Positions 10,867 to 23,700 of a stretch of DNA of 64,000 nucleotides are shown piece after piece. Position numbers and translations under genes: made by a program. The stretch is from Crambe crambe (Eukaryota > Porifera > Demospongiae > Poecilosclerida > Crambeidae). Numbering within the stretch: position 1 is the stretch's first letter; the number at the start of each line of letters is the position of its first letter. The notes beneath the pieces are model-generated. The model saw only the letters and a program-made list of their open reading frames with translations, was not told where the DNA came from and did no database searches. The stretch lies in contig OZ004593.1 of NCBI GenBank assembly GCA_963924555.1, positions 5,700,480 to 5,764,479 on the forward strand. Direction: 5' to 3'.

Positions 10867-13168
10867 CAGGGGCGGATTTAGAGGGGGGTCTAGGGGGGTC
10901 AGGACCCTCCAACCTCTTATGAAGTGCCTAGTAGCAGTAGCTCCAGTTTATGTCTCAGCGTTCCATATACCACAGTCAGTGCTAGTGCATGCGATCATAG
11001 ACTATATAGGTTCCTACATGGACTGGAAACGCCTATTAAATTAATATTAACAAGCACTTCCGGTCGTGTGATATCCGTGTTGCGCCTATTGCGCTGCTCT
11101 CCATGAACAGGAAAGATCACTTTAGTGGTTAACCGTACAAGCTTGTAAGTGGCTATGAAGAGGCTGAACTCTGCCAGGGAGACTATACTACAAGATGCCA
11201 AGACCCTGGGATTATTGTCAGAGCAAAACTCGAGTTAAAGTGTGCTCTAGCAGTTAAAATTGCATATAAATACTTTGTGTAATTTTATCTCCTGAAGTAG
11301 TTCTATCATCCATAGTTAATGTGGTTGAGGACTTGAAGTACATGTTAGTAAATTGTTTTAAAAGATACATATCAACTTTCTACTACATTGTTACTAACTA
11401 CTACACCTTTCTTTGTCAAATAGTATACCTGCTTTGCGTAATTTTCTAGGACCAAGTTTAACCTATCCAGCTCATACTGTAATATAAGCAGTTCATATAA
11501 AGTTTGCAGTGTTGCATGGTATTGTTTTTATCCATTTGGGGTACATATTTGGTTGTAGAAATTCACTACAATTAATTAATTGATGGAAACAGCCGGCCCA
11601 GAATACAATATCCGGTAAGTATTACCATAAATATACGGAACACCGCAAGGCGGATGTAATTAATCATTTCCAGTCCATTCTGGAACCTCTATAGTCTATG
11701 ATGCGATCCGCGATCGATTGGAAAGCGCGCGATTCGATTACAATTTCTTTCGATGACGACCATTGGGTAAACTGAGCATGCGCACATGCACTTGTAGCAA
11801 TGAAGAGAGCAGCAGCCATCAAACCACAGACCAAGTATTTCAAAAGGTATACGATTTTAGCATAACAATCTATGATTTTATTAATTAACTCGTTGGATAC
11901 GGTCAAGCACAGTGGCAGATGTGGAATGCCATCTGCATGTGGATATGTCTAATACTACAAGTGAGCGCAAAAAATTTCTTCTAAATAAAAAGTTAAGTAG
12001 GGATAGCCTAAAATCTAACTGGGCTGTATAATGTACTGCAGCCTCGTATGAAAACAATCCCTACATTTACATCCACTGCCTACAGCTAGCTATGGGCCGT
12101 TGTAAAAGTAGTAGGGATTGTTTTCATACGAGGCTGCAGTACATTATACAGCCCAGTTAGATTTTAGGCTATCCCTACTTAACTTTTTATTTAGAAGAAA
12201 TTTTTTGCGCTCACTTGTTTCTATCCTTTTTTTTTAGTGCTTGAAGTTGAAAGTAAGTTTGTGTAAGTAAAGAATTGAGGGTGGCAGTATTGATCGTCAC
12301 TTGAACTGAGAGTATACAGTGATTATTAATAATTATTTGACATGAGGCTACAGTACAGTACTATAGTCTATACAAAGCCAGCTCTACATTTCTTTTGTAG
12401 GCACATACACAGTCTCTGGAAGAATTTATTTAGCTATTTAAGTTTTGTCTATTATTTAATATAAAACTTTACAGCAACAGCAATGTAAATGCATGGCATG
12501 GTAAAGTGAGCTGACTACACTACAGCCAAGTACTGGCTATAATACTACTATAGGCTGTACTGCAATGCAGAAAGGAGTGTCAGGAAGATCATCAGATAAG
12601 AATAAATAGCTAGCTAAACGATTAAACTGAAGACCTAAACTGAACTGATTAGGCTGCACTGTAGCCACATGTGGACTTATACGTGGCCCCGCCCATACGC
12701 TCCGCCCCCTATTGACGTGCGCTTCAAAATGGCGTAGAAAGATTAGCCGAGTGCTATCGATATCACTGATTTATGAAGTAGCGCTTTAGTCAAAACTAAT
12801 AGCAAAAGATCAGCCTCTAGGTGCCGCTCTAACAGATGGCCAAAGCAGAATTTTGATGACTATAGCCAGTAAGTCGGTAAGTCGATCTTATTATTATAAA
12901 GAAAAAGAACAAAAGTCAATTTTAGAACTCGTTTTTTTCTTATGTTAGCGAATGAATTTTTTATTTTTGAATGTTCTCCTCTCTTCTTTGTAGATGTAAT
13001 AATTCACTGTAGCCTTCTGAGAACCTGTAGAGTAAGGGTAGAAGAGAAAGAAGAGTTTGTAGTTTATACAGTCTTATGACCTTTGACCTGCCATCCCTAC
13101 TTAGAGAGTGCTAGCGCACTCTCTGATACAACTGACCCCCCTTCTAAATATTCCTGGATCCGCCCCTG
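10867..13168. mobile_element. Nested hAT-like element (2.3 kb)
   Basis: The termini are CAGGGGCGGAT, perfectly inverted at 13158-13168, with a TAGCC target duplication (10862-10866 and 13169-13173). It sits in the right terminal repeat of the 9159-13180 element, so it inserted later. It contains a fold-back element (11961-12216) and, near 13080-13130 in reverse orientation, a piece of the AGAGAGYGC palindrome repeat family. No transposase was recognised. Confidence 0.7.
11961..12216. repeat. Fold-back element (about 105-bp arms)
   Basis: The left arm GTGAGCGCAAAAAATTTCTT through TATGAAAACAATCCCTAC is repeated almost perfectly inverted on the right, separated by about 45 bases. It would form a long hairpin. 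A diverged partial arm is at about 2265-2325. Confidence 0.75.
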
Positions 13169-13180
13169 TAGCCACTTCGT

Positions 13181-13903
13181 AATACTTAGCTACACATCGG
13201 TGCAGCTCAAAGGGGGTGCTCGAGCCCCCTGAGCCCTGGCTATGTGCCTGCTGAATGCTTGAATTATTATATTCTCATGCTAGGTACCTATTACTCAAAT
13301 TTCTTTGTTTCCTGGTGTTTATAGCTAGTACTGTAGTTTGAAAGGTATAATTAGTTTGCTAACAGAGAAAATGCTCTTTCTGAGGAAGGTTAGATGAGCA
13401 GTGCTGCTCTGCGGCCGCTAGATCATCGAGTTGACATGTCATGCATGCAAAATGTAGTAGCTAATTATTTTTGTTGCTCAATATTACCTCCCTGTATGCT
13501 TAGAATCTCAAAATCTTCAGCATTATTCTCCAGTACAGTACACCTATAATCTGAGTCCCAAATTGCAACTCAGAGATAACCTAAAAATGCGTTCATTAAT
13601 TTTATTTACAGTGAAAAAAACATGCATTCAAGCCACAAAGAGAGTGCTTCAAGAAACGGGAAATATGCTAGCAATAAATGTTGAATAAGCACGTATTGTT
13701 ACAAGTTTTCAAAATTCACAGACATATATAGTGAATCTAACCGATTGCTTGCCTGTGCAGTGAGGCAAATATGTAGTGGTACAGCAACTGGGACTAGTCT
13801 GTTGTCTGTACCTTTCCAAGACCAAAAGAATCATAGATCATACCCCAGGGCCCAACAGATATGTCCATGCTTAGCATTATTATTGTTATTTTGAACACTT
13901 TAG
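13181..13903. other. Intergenic, no recognised feature
   Basis: A/T-rich non-coding sequence between the nested elements and the signal exon of R4. No convincing start exon for R4 was found here. Confidence 0.4.
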
Positions 13904-15317
13904 GGGTACGGTTTCAATGTAGCACTCATTTTGAGTGTCTTCATTCCTCTTGTTTCATCTCAAGGTATGCACTTCAAGTAGCTAGCTATGATAACAGATA
14001 TACAGTACTTTAAGTTAGATGTAAATCTCTCCTCTTCCAATAGTCTATCCTGAACGCTACACATTCGTCACTGGTACATCAGTGAATGGATCATCTCCTA
14101 CTGGAAACTGTTCTAGACTGCAGAATGATAACACAATGACAACCTGTTTTCAGCCGCCAAACTTTGGAGTTTTGTTTGATGGGTGTGTCCCCACACTCAC
14201 TGGACTAGATGGTGACATGTGGGCAAGTCAACTACTCACTATAAACACAATGGAAATATTGACTGTTGTCATCTTTGACTTCACTGATACACCAGGCTAT
14301 GTTGGGATACAGAGAGTTGAGGTGATGATGTTCAACTGTCCACAGTTGGGGGTAGTATCTACTACCATCACCCTAACAGCAGCCACTGCTAGAGGTCAGT
14401 CCTTCAATACTTTTTATTCAACCTCTGTTAGTCTCTTGTGAGAGTGTGTTTGTCAGCCTTCGTTCTTCTACCACTAATTGGTCTACAATTCACTTTTCAC
14501 CAGAACTCTGACTGGGTGCACCTTGCCGAGGTGACCTTCTATGGTGGAAGTTCCATCTGTCCACCAAATGCCATCCTCAATCAAACTACAATACAAGATG
14601 CAACACCACCTACTACTGTACAACACCACCAACTACACCTATAGCATTGGATACAATATCATCAGGTAATAATAACATGATAATACCCACTGCAAATTAG
14701 TATATGGTAGTCCTTCACCATAGACAGCTCCATAATTCAGCTAGCCTATGTTTAGCAAGCTAGCTATGTGTACAGTACAAAGTCTGAGGGGTGCAGGCTC
14801 ATACCATGCATTTAACTAGACATAGCTAATATTATAGCTGCCTTGCTTGATATCATACTTCATTTATAGTAGGTATAGCTACCAATTATGGTGTCCTCTA
14901 TCATTAATTCTTTGAAAATGTATTTCATGACTGTTAGTAGCTCTTACATAGTCATTATCACTTTATACTCTGTAGACTCTGTCCCCTACCACAAGTTCTT
15001 CCTTGTCTGAATTAAGTGAATGTTTCAGCACTCCAGCCATCTTGTCAGCTGTCATTGCAGTCATTGTCACAGCTCTACTGGCCACAGTTGTTTTTGTGGT
15101 GTTGCAGTTTGTCATCTGCAAGTACCATCCAAAGTTCAGACCTGGAGGGACTGAGATGGGAGCCTCAGCAGGAGGGGAGGGGCAGGAGTATGAACAGGTC
15201 GATGTGGAAGGTGTGGCTGTGAAGGGTGGCAATGATGTTATGTACATGGAGGTTGGAGAGAAAGGAGGTAACACTATTGAACTCAAGGAGAACGAAGCAT
15301 ACGGCACTTACACTTAA
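13904..15317 (+). pseudogene. R4: class C receptor pseudogene
   Basis: The signal-peptide exon (13904-13964; ALILSVFIPLVSSQ) and the start of the ectodomain exon (14044) are sound. Near 14428 a 19-base deletion removes the block that in paralogues encodes SLTSCE, shifting frame and losing a conserved cysteine. A second indel near 14617 shifts the stalk and creates a stop at 14642-14644, ahead of the donor at 14666. The tail exon (open to 15317) is well kept: a membrane helix ending VVLQFVICKYHPKFRPG, EYEQVDVEG, MYMEVGEKGG and AYGTYT. A 2-base loss at the usual CTGAAG acceptor of this exon also breaks the phase. No start exon was identified. Confidence 0.8.
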
Positions 15318-15832
15318 CAATCAGTACTTTCAAGGTAGATACGTAACTCAGTGCATACTAACTGTTATTTCCACACCTGTGACCACTTCATAGTTAAGTA
15401 GCTAGCTAGCTAGCTTATTGTAGTCATGATAAAGCTATAGCCAGCTATTTTTAATCAAGTTTGAAGTTCTTGTTATTAGCTATTTTTGTCTCAAACAACT
15501 TGTATTCATGACAAGAAACTGCCAACATTTCCCAATTTTTTCTTTGGTCTTCTTCCGGGCTAGAGTATTGATCATGGATGAATAATGACAACTGAGAGTT
15601 TTAATGCTTGTTTAGGAAGTTATCATGCCTATGGTAGAAACTGTAACAGTTTTGATACATAGCTACTTGAAGGCTACACACATTCATTTATCTGCCTTTA
15701 CCTCATGCTAATGGCTCCTTGTCACTATATCAACACCTTTATACACGTCATCATTCTCCAATAGTTAGCTAGCTATAACATTTTTGGATTGCAAGTAGCT
15801 AACTAGACTGAGCTGAGGAACTATCTATAGAC
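15318..15832. other. R4-R5 intergenic region
   Basis: No gene or element recognised; A/T-rich with GCTAGCTA runs. Confidence 0.4.
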
Positions 15833-17623
15833 ATGAGACTAACTAGCTATAGTGGATGGGTAATTCCCAAGGTGAGTTTCACAAGTTATTATGGCCCTTA
15901 ATGATTGTGTCCATAGGAAACTGGAGCTTTCTTATTTTTCCTGAGTATCTTCATTCCTTTCGTATCAACTCAAGGTATAGCTAGATACTAGCTAGCTGTA
16001 TTTGGTAGTTAGCTAGCTATATGTATTCCAGCAGCTATTTTCAGTCATAGAAGTAGAGAATTTCACAAATATCAGTATTATTGATGTGCCGTATCAATAC
16101 AACAATTAGCTATTCCTGTTTCTGATAACTTGCTAGCACTAGAGCCGATTAATGTATGGACATTCATTCACAGTCTATCCTGAACGCTACACATTTCCCA
16201 CTGGTACATCAGTGAATGGATCATCTCCTACTGGAAACTGTTCTAGACTGCAGAATAATAGCACAATGACAACCTGTTTTCAACCACCAAACTCTGGCGT
16301 TCTATTTGATGGGCATATCCCCACACTCACTGGACTAGATGGTGACATGTGGGCAAGTCAACTACTCACTATAAACACAATGGAATCCTTGACTAATGCC
16401 ATCTTTGACTTCACTGATACACCAGGCTATGACAGAATAGAGAGAGTTGAGGTGGTGATGTTCAACTGTCCACAGTTAATAGCATCTACTACTATTGTCC
16501 TCCTAGGAGCCACAGCTAGAGGTCAGCCCTTCACCACTTTTGCTTCAGGCTCTATTAGTTCCCTCACCTCCTGTGAGTCTCTTGTGAGAGTGTGTTTATC
16601 AGCCTTCGTTTCTCGACCACTAATTGGTCTACAATTCACCCTTGACCAGGACTCTGACTGGGTGCACATAGCTGAGGTGACCTTCTATGCCAGAGGTTCC
16701 ACCTGTCCACCAAATATCATCCTCAATCAACCACCACCTACAACACCACCACCAGATACAACACCATCAACTACAACTGCCATCTCGAATGGTAAGAATG
16801 CCATTTTGAATGGTAACTAAGTGATGCATGCATGCATGAAAATACAGTACTAGCTAGACTCCTTGTGTATTTATAAAGACAGAACTTGGGACCCATGATT
16901 AAGAAATTATCTTGATGTTGATGCAAATCTATTACAGGATTTGATACAAAAAGCTCTACTCCAATACTAAGGCAAAATGTTGAAGCTGCCATCTCCATCT
17001 CAGTGGTGTTAACACTCCTCATTCTCATCATTGTCCTCGTCGTTATCATCCTACTCCTAGTCCATCTCTATCAGCAAAAATATCCCAATCAGCGTGATAC
17101 CACAAAACCCCAAACTCATAGAGAATACGATCACAAAAAAGGCCATGAAGCAGAAAATTTGACCGGCAAGGAATTTACAAGACCCACTGCTCAAACAGGA
17201 GGGAAGCACTCATCGGTCAACGTAGATAAGGATGAATCAAGTCAACCTTACAGCCGCCTTAAGCATAACGTGCCACACAAAGCTGAGATGATACGTCCAA
17301 TACCTGAGGCTTATTCTCTAATCAGTTTAATTCCAGAAGAAGATGAGTTTGGGTATGTTGTAGACCACAAGAAAAAAGATTTACCTACTGAGAAGACTCA
17401 GCCAGTAGAGCCAGCACCAAGTGTGGAAGTCAAGAAAGACCAAGCAAGCCACAAAATGATTAGTGAACGAACGATGACTGGAGTATATGCCAAGGTGGAC
17501 AAAAAGGGGAAGAGCAAGACTACGCCTATGCTCGACGACCCATTTGATGATCCATTTGGTCCTCCTCCTGTGCCTCAGAAATCAGATCTACTCTTGGAAG
17601 ATCTCAAAAGACAACAGCAGTAA
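15833..17623 (+). CDS. R5: class B kinase-less receptor with tyrosine and proline motifs
   Basis: Proposed join: 15833-15859, 15917-15974, 16174-16791, 16938-17623 (462 aa, phases 0, 1, 1). The start exon MRLTSYSGW is inferred from phase and the donor. The signal peptide spans residues 1-28 (AFLFFLSIFIPFVSTQ). The ectodomain carries six cysteines (in NCS, TTC, FNC, TSC, RVC, STC) and ends in a short Pro/Thr stalk. The helix lies at about 253-276. The tail of about 185 residues has SSQPYSRLK, AYSLI, GYVVD and GVYAKVDKK tyrosines, the acidic DDPFDDPFG, then PPPVPQK, a likely SH3 ligand. SSQPYSRL and VYAKVDKKGKSK resemble the kinase juxtamembrane segments SSQVYSRL and VYAEIDKLKKKSK, so the tail probably derives from that region. 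Canonical ITIM spacing is absent. AATAAA follows the stop. Confidence 0.8.
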
Positions 17624-18225
17624 CTAATAAAGGAAAAGAGCATAGCTATAGTGAATGCTGTATTGTATTGAAAATTTTATTTTCTTGATCTAGTTAGTGA
17701 AATTATGATTTAGTGGAAGTTTATCATAACTAGCTAGTTACTTTTGAAGTTTGAATAGCTAATAGCTGTAGTTGATGTAGATATCATTAAAACTGAAAGA
17801 AGTTCTTAGCTACGTATGTAGTTATTTATATTTGAACAACCCTGCAGTAATATTGCACTGTATTATAGCTAGCCTATTCAAGACTCACTATTCACTACAC
17901 ATTGGGTGTTGAGTCAATGAGTAATGAATAGCTGCCTACATTAGGAATGCTTACAGGGACTTCCTTTTTGCAATGCATCTGTCCGAAATTCAGGGTCAAA
18001 CCTCAAACTACCGGAATGAATATTATTTTTCATGACGTAATCTAACACTTTGTTATTGTAAAGGGTGAGGCTGCCTACGATAAATTTGTTCATTGAGAGA
18101 ATTCCAGACATTCCCTGGAGATCTAGCTACTGCAGCAGCTCAGGCGTCGGACTCAGTGCGATTTCCTCTGATCAACAAACTAGCTAACCAGCTATACATA
18201 ATAGCTAGGTAGCTAACCTACTGCC
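17624..18225. other. R5 3' flank
   Basis: Positions 17624 to about 18000 duplicate the 3' flank of R1. The remainder, up to the candidate K1 start exon, has no coding signal and could hold the K1 promoter and leader. Confidence 0.45.
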
Positions 18226-20687
18226 ATGTTGAAGGTATGTTATTTTTGTCTGCCTGCTAAGTTAATGGTATACTATCAAGAATTTAGCGTATCTAGCGTG
18301 ATTTTATCCGGCGCTTGTTGTTGCCTAAGCTTACTCAACACTAGTTATTCATGTCAATAATGAGATCATAGTTTACAAAATTATAGCTGGCTACCTCTTA
18401 AAGAGCTTGTAGGTTTGAGCTGATAGAGTAAGGTCCCCTTCTCTCCACATAATGAATGGAAAGTTGCTATATTCCATTCCTTTTCCAAAGTTCTGGCCAC
18501 TTTGGACTCTGTGTGAGCAAGCTAGTCTTTTGATGCTAATTGTGTCTCTTTATGAGCTCGTACAACCATGTGCCATCATAATTGTCCATCTGTGTTTACA
18601 GAAATATCCTTTCAAGAAGAAATAAAACTTCAGACACCCAAAGTAAAGTTTGTTCTAGTGCAGAAGGGGGAAATAATAAAAAACAAAAGAAAGTTCAAAA
18701 ATAATGAAGGAATGCAGAGCCTCTTTAGTGATCCAGAGCCTGAGGGAATTCATGAGATTTACTACTCTATAGTCGTGCATCTTTTTTATTGTTGGATGTC
18801 ATCTTGAGTTGATAGCATTGCTTAGACTACATAGCCTTTGTGTGGGTCTTAACTGATACCAGTGTTGGGTTATAGCCATGATCCCTCCCTTAGTGTGATG
18901 TATCTTCTAAATAAGATAACTCGGGCAATGTACAGCATTTGGGTCACAGCGAGCGAGCAAGTATTCCTATAGGATTTTGTGCTGATAGCTAGCTATTCAT
19001 TTGTGCTTTCAACTCTTTAGAAGATTTTGATAGCCATTATCCCTTATTGTGATGTGTCTTCTAAATAAGGACATATTATTATGTGCCAATTAGTCATCCC
19101 TTTGACCATGTATTGATGATCCCCCCTCACTCCTCTCCTCCCTTATTTGGAAGAGGACCCCATTTGCTAAGAGCAGGGAGGGTGAGCTCGGGGAGGTTTA
19201 GGGGGAGGGGGTGGTGGCAAACAATCATGCCACGTATAAGAAAGATATACTCTATTTTGTTTATCTTCCCACCCTTGAGATAGACGAAACAAAATCCAAA
19301 TTGTTTTAATTGAGGTGCAAGATGAAACATTGTGTGAGGTGACCACCTGCGTCCACATGCACCACTGCCCTTCCAACTAGCTGGGTCGATCAGCAAAAGT
19401 TCTATAGGAGGGAAGATTTTGAAATTCAAAATGAAATATGTCTTCTAAATAAGGACCTATTAGTCATCCCTTTGACCATGTATCGATGATGATGATCCCT
19501 TTCCCCTTACTCCTCTCCTCCCTAATTGGGAAGAGGACCCCATTTGCTAAGGGGAGGTTTAGGGGAGGGGGTGGTGGCAAACAACAATCACGGCACGTAC
19601 AAGAAAGATATACTCTATTTTGTTTATCTTCCCACCCTTGAGCCCTTGAAGTAGACGAACTAAATCCAAATTGTTTTTAATTGAGGTGTAAGATGAAACG
19701 GTTGGTTGTGTGATGTGTGACCACCTGCGTCCACACCACTGCCCTTCCAGCTAGCTATCCAGAGTTCTATAGGGGGGGAAGATTTTGAAATTCAAATACT
19801 CCATGCAGTGAATGTTGGTTTTCATTTTTGCCAAAAAAATAACAACAAATTTTGTTGAAGGTACAGTGATCAATTATGTTGATTCTTGCTGATAGTGCAT
19901 AATCATACAAACTCTACTCCATTATGACCTTTTTCGTTGGCTGGAATTTGAAGATATACCTGATAAGGGAAAGTCAACTAATATGCCTGCGTGTGGGGGG
20001 CTAATAGATTCTGTTATCGAGATGAATTATTGTGGGTCTTCTACAGTAACTAGTGCTTGTATAATGTCAGAGAAACCATACTGTGTGCATTGAGTAATTA
20101 CTTAGCAACCAGCAAATGAAAATGAAAGTTTGTGTTGCTGATAGAGCAAGACGACTTTCTCTGTTGAGAGGGTCGAGATTTGTACACAATTGTATAAAGT
20201 TATTGACTCCTGTCTTCATGGTATTCTTGTAATACCTAATACATATTGACTCTTAACTATTGTTTCCATAACAGACTTTGCTATGGCACCTTGTACTGAT
20301 TCTTACATAACTGGTAGGTTGTTGAAACCTGAGGGTGTGCAGTGTTACTGAACTGTAATTACGTGGCAGCTGCTATTGTGGTGTATTACAGTTGCTATGT
20401 AACCACGTACCTTATATGTACAATGTAGCAATGCTTCTGGACAGAATTAATATGGCCTCTCTAAAGACATACGGTGGCTGGCTAGTCTGGTGAGATCCTT
20501 GCTAGTGTATGGTCCTTGCTTTCTTGTTTGTAAGAGTCCTAACAGTCCTTGCAGTGTATAGTCCTTGCTCTGTTTCTTGTTTGCAAATTTCATTTTCATA
20601 TCAAAGCATTGTGTTTTCATAATTTCACTGGATCACTACAACATTATTTCATATTCTGGGGGTGTCAGAAGTAAAAATGGTCAATTG

Positions 20688-20724
<37 letters not shown>

Positions 20725-23700
20725 TTTTCTATATCTCTTGATTCAAGTAGCAACTAGGTTGGTACTCAGCAGGGTTTCATACAGAGGTAGGGACGCCCTG
20801 GGATCCCCCTCCCCACCCCACCCTTTTGAGATTTATAATAATCTATGGTGGTTGTGATGCATTGTTGGAGCCTCTTAAAAGAGAGACTTGCTTGGGCTTC
20901 AGGAACATAAGGATTAGTAGTTCTGCAATCAACATGCTGACTTACGCTGGAGTGGATCTTGTTTATCCACACCCAATCATACCAAAGTAGTTTGGCTAAC
21001 ACAGGCTCTTTGGGACCAATAGTGCTTCTTTTAGCGTTTTTTAGTTGTGATTGATGAGCAGAGTACCTACGATGTAGGAAATAATCCATTTTCAGTGTTG
21101 GAGACATAGTTATGATAGGCCTAAGACCTGTACACCACTAACTTCCTGTGTATGGTTTTCACTCTGGATATGTAATCTAGTCTCTAGGGATAATCCTTGG
21201 GGGGAAGACCCCTAACTATCTACATGCAGTATAGGTTTGTCCATGTATTAAAAAAAAAAAGCAACTTCCTCCACCTTGGCCTCCTTAAACCATTGGCTCC
21301 TTAGATCTAATGTGTCCTCCCCTAATAGGGCAACTGCCCATCCTAACCGCATTAGTAGAGGAACCCTAATAGTTTGTGTTAACTAGTTGGCAACCACCTG
21401 TTAATGAAGAGGTGATTAGCTACTGTTAGTGGGTAGTTCTAGTCTACAGGGTTTTGCAGAATCTTTGCAGCTCAAATTGTTGTGCTAGAGCTATACTGCT
21501 GTGGTCCAGGCCTATTGTTCTAGCTACCACTGCTCTGCTACTACTTCCAAATAAAGAACGGTCTTGGGTCTTCTCTGTTGCGAAGATTCTGAAAAATCCT
21601 GTACTAGCTATGATTGTCTGGACATAGTGCTGCACTTGATAGTTCTTCTATCTTCGATCAGACACAAAAGCAAATAACCTAACATGGTTATTTGCTATAG
21701 CTACTATTAGTGTATCTAGTGTGATTTTATCCCATGTCAGTTGTTGCCTGTTGTTTAGGTAGCAGCTGTGTATAATGAGATCATAGTTTATTGTAGTACA
21801 CCCAGCTTGTAGGTATCCGTGGTTTTGAGCTGATAGAGTAAGGTCCCCTTCTCTCCACATAATGAATGGAAAGTGCCCAATGTTTGCTATCCATTCCTTT
21901 TCCAAAGCTTTGGACTCAGTGGAAACTAGATGATGAGCAAGCTAGTCTTTTGATGCTAATTATGTCTTTTGTTGGTCTCTGTGTGTGTTGAGTGAGCTCG
22001 TACAACCATGTGCCATCATAATTGCCCATCTGTGTTTACTGAATGAAATATCCTTTCAAGAAGAAACAAAACTTCAGACACCCAAAGTAAAGTTTGTTCT
22101 AGTACAGAAGGGGGAAATAACAAAAACAAAAGAAAGTTCAAAAATTAATAATGAAGGAATGCAGAGCCTCTTTTGTGGTCCAGAGGGAATGAGATTTACT
22201 ACTCTATAGTTGTGCATCTTTTTTATTGTTAAATGTCATCTTGAGTTGATATCATTGCTTAGACTACATAGCCTTTGTGTGGGTCTTAACTCGTAAGTGT
22301 TGGGTTATAGCCATAATCCCTTATTGTGATGTGTCTTCTAAATAAGGACATGTGATTATATGCCAATTAGTCATCCCTTTGACGATGATCCCTTTCCCCT
22401 TACTCCTCTCCTCCCTTATTGGGAAGAGGACCCCATTTGCTAAGAGCAGGGAGGGTGATAGGGGAGGGGGTGGTGGCAAACAATCACGGCACGTACAGCA
22501 TAAACCATACTCTATTTTGTTTATCTTCCCACCCTTGAGGTAGACGAAACAAAATCCAAATTGTTTTTAATTGAGGTGTAAGATGAAACAGTTGGTTGTG
22601 TGATGTGTGACCACCTGTTGTTATGTTGAAGCTAGTGTAATATATAGTGATTATTCTAATACTTTATTGCATAATTCCAACATTTTACAAACTCTATTCC
22701 TTTTTTTGTTGGCTGGAATTTGAGGATATATAAAGTCAACTGATATGCCTGTGTGTGGGGGGGGGGGGGGGGGGGGGCTATCTGTTATTGATATGCCTAT
22801 TGTGGGTCGTGCTTGAGAAACCATACAGTGTGCATTGAGCAACCAGCAAATGAAAATGAAAGTTCGTGTTGCTGTGTTTATAGAGCAAGACAACTTTCTC
22901 TGCAACTTATACTCATGCCTCTCAGACTTTTGGTACACAATTGTATAAAGTTATATTCTTGTACAGAGGATTGCAGGTTACTTAATTTGCTTGTTTACAT
23001 AAGAGGCCACTAGCTATTGTTCTGAACAATGGCTAGTGGTATATTCCCTCAACCAACCTGCAATCCTCTGTAGCACCTACTATGTACTGACTCTTAACTA
23101 TTGTTTCCATAACAGACTTTGCTATGGCTCCTGTTAGTATTATATGTACTGATTCTTACATAACTATGGAAACCTGAGGGTGTGCAGTGTTACCGTGGCA
23201 GCGGCTGTTTTGGTGTATTACCCCTATACTAGCTGTGTTGGGATTTGCTTACAGTTGCTATGTAACCACCTTATGTAGAATGCTGTGTGAGCACATTGCA
23301 GCAATGCTTGTGGACAAAATTAATATGGCCTCTCTAAAGACATACGGCTGGCTAGTCTGGTGAGATCCTTGCTAGTGTATAGCCCTTGCTTTCTTGTTAG
23401 CAAGAGTCCTAACAGTCCTTGCAGTGTATAGTCCTTGCTCTGTTTCTTGCACATCAAAGCATTGTGTTTTCATAATTTCACTAGCTACAACATCATTGCA
23501 GATAAAGATTCTGGGGGTATCACAAGTGAAAATGGACTCTCTCTCTCTCTTCTCTTCTATATCTCTTAATTCAAATAGCACTTTGAGCAACTAAGCAGGG
23601 TTTCATACAGAGGTAGGGGCACCCTGGAATTCCCCACCCTCTTCAATGAAAGAGATTTACTTTGATAGTAATGTACGGTGGTTGTGATGCATTGTTGGAG

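Larger units (their letters stand above)
9159..13180. mobile_element. Inverted-repeat DNA element split by a nested insertion
   Basis: The left end starts ACGAAGTGGCTATTGGTCCGG (about 9159-9240) and the right end, inverted, reads the same (10793-10866 plus 13174-13180), giving terminal inverted repeats of roughly 80 bases that include GTTCCGGCAGTCA. The flanks share AATA (9155-9158 and 13181-13184). Without the inner hAT-like insertion the element is about 1.7 kb. The largest internal ORF is 62 residues, so it is non-autonomous or decayed. Superfamily not assigned. Confidence 0.6.

Noticed and set aside
2818-15016. CTGTAG acceptor upstream of the class C tail exon
   Set aside because: It gives phase 0 and does not join the phase-1 donor; the CTGTCTGAAG acceptor keeps the frame in R3.
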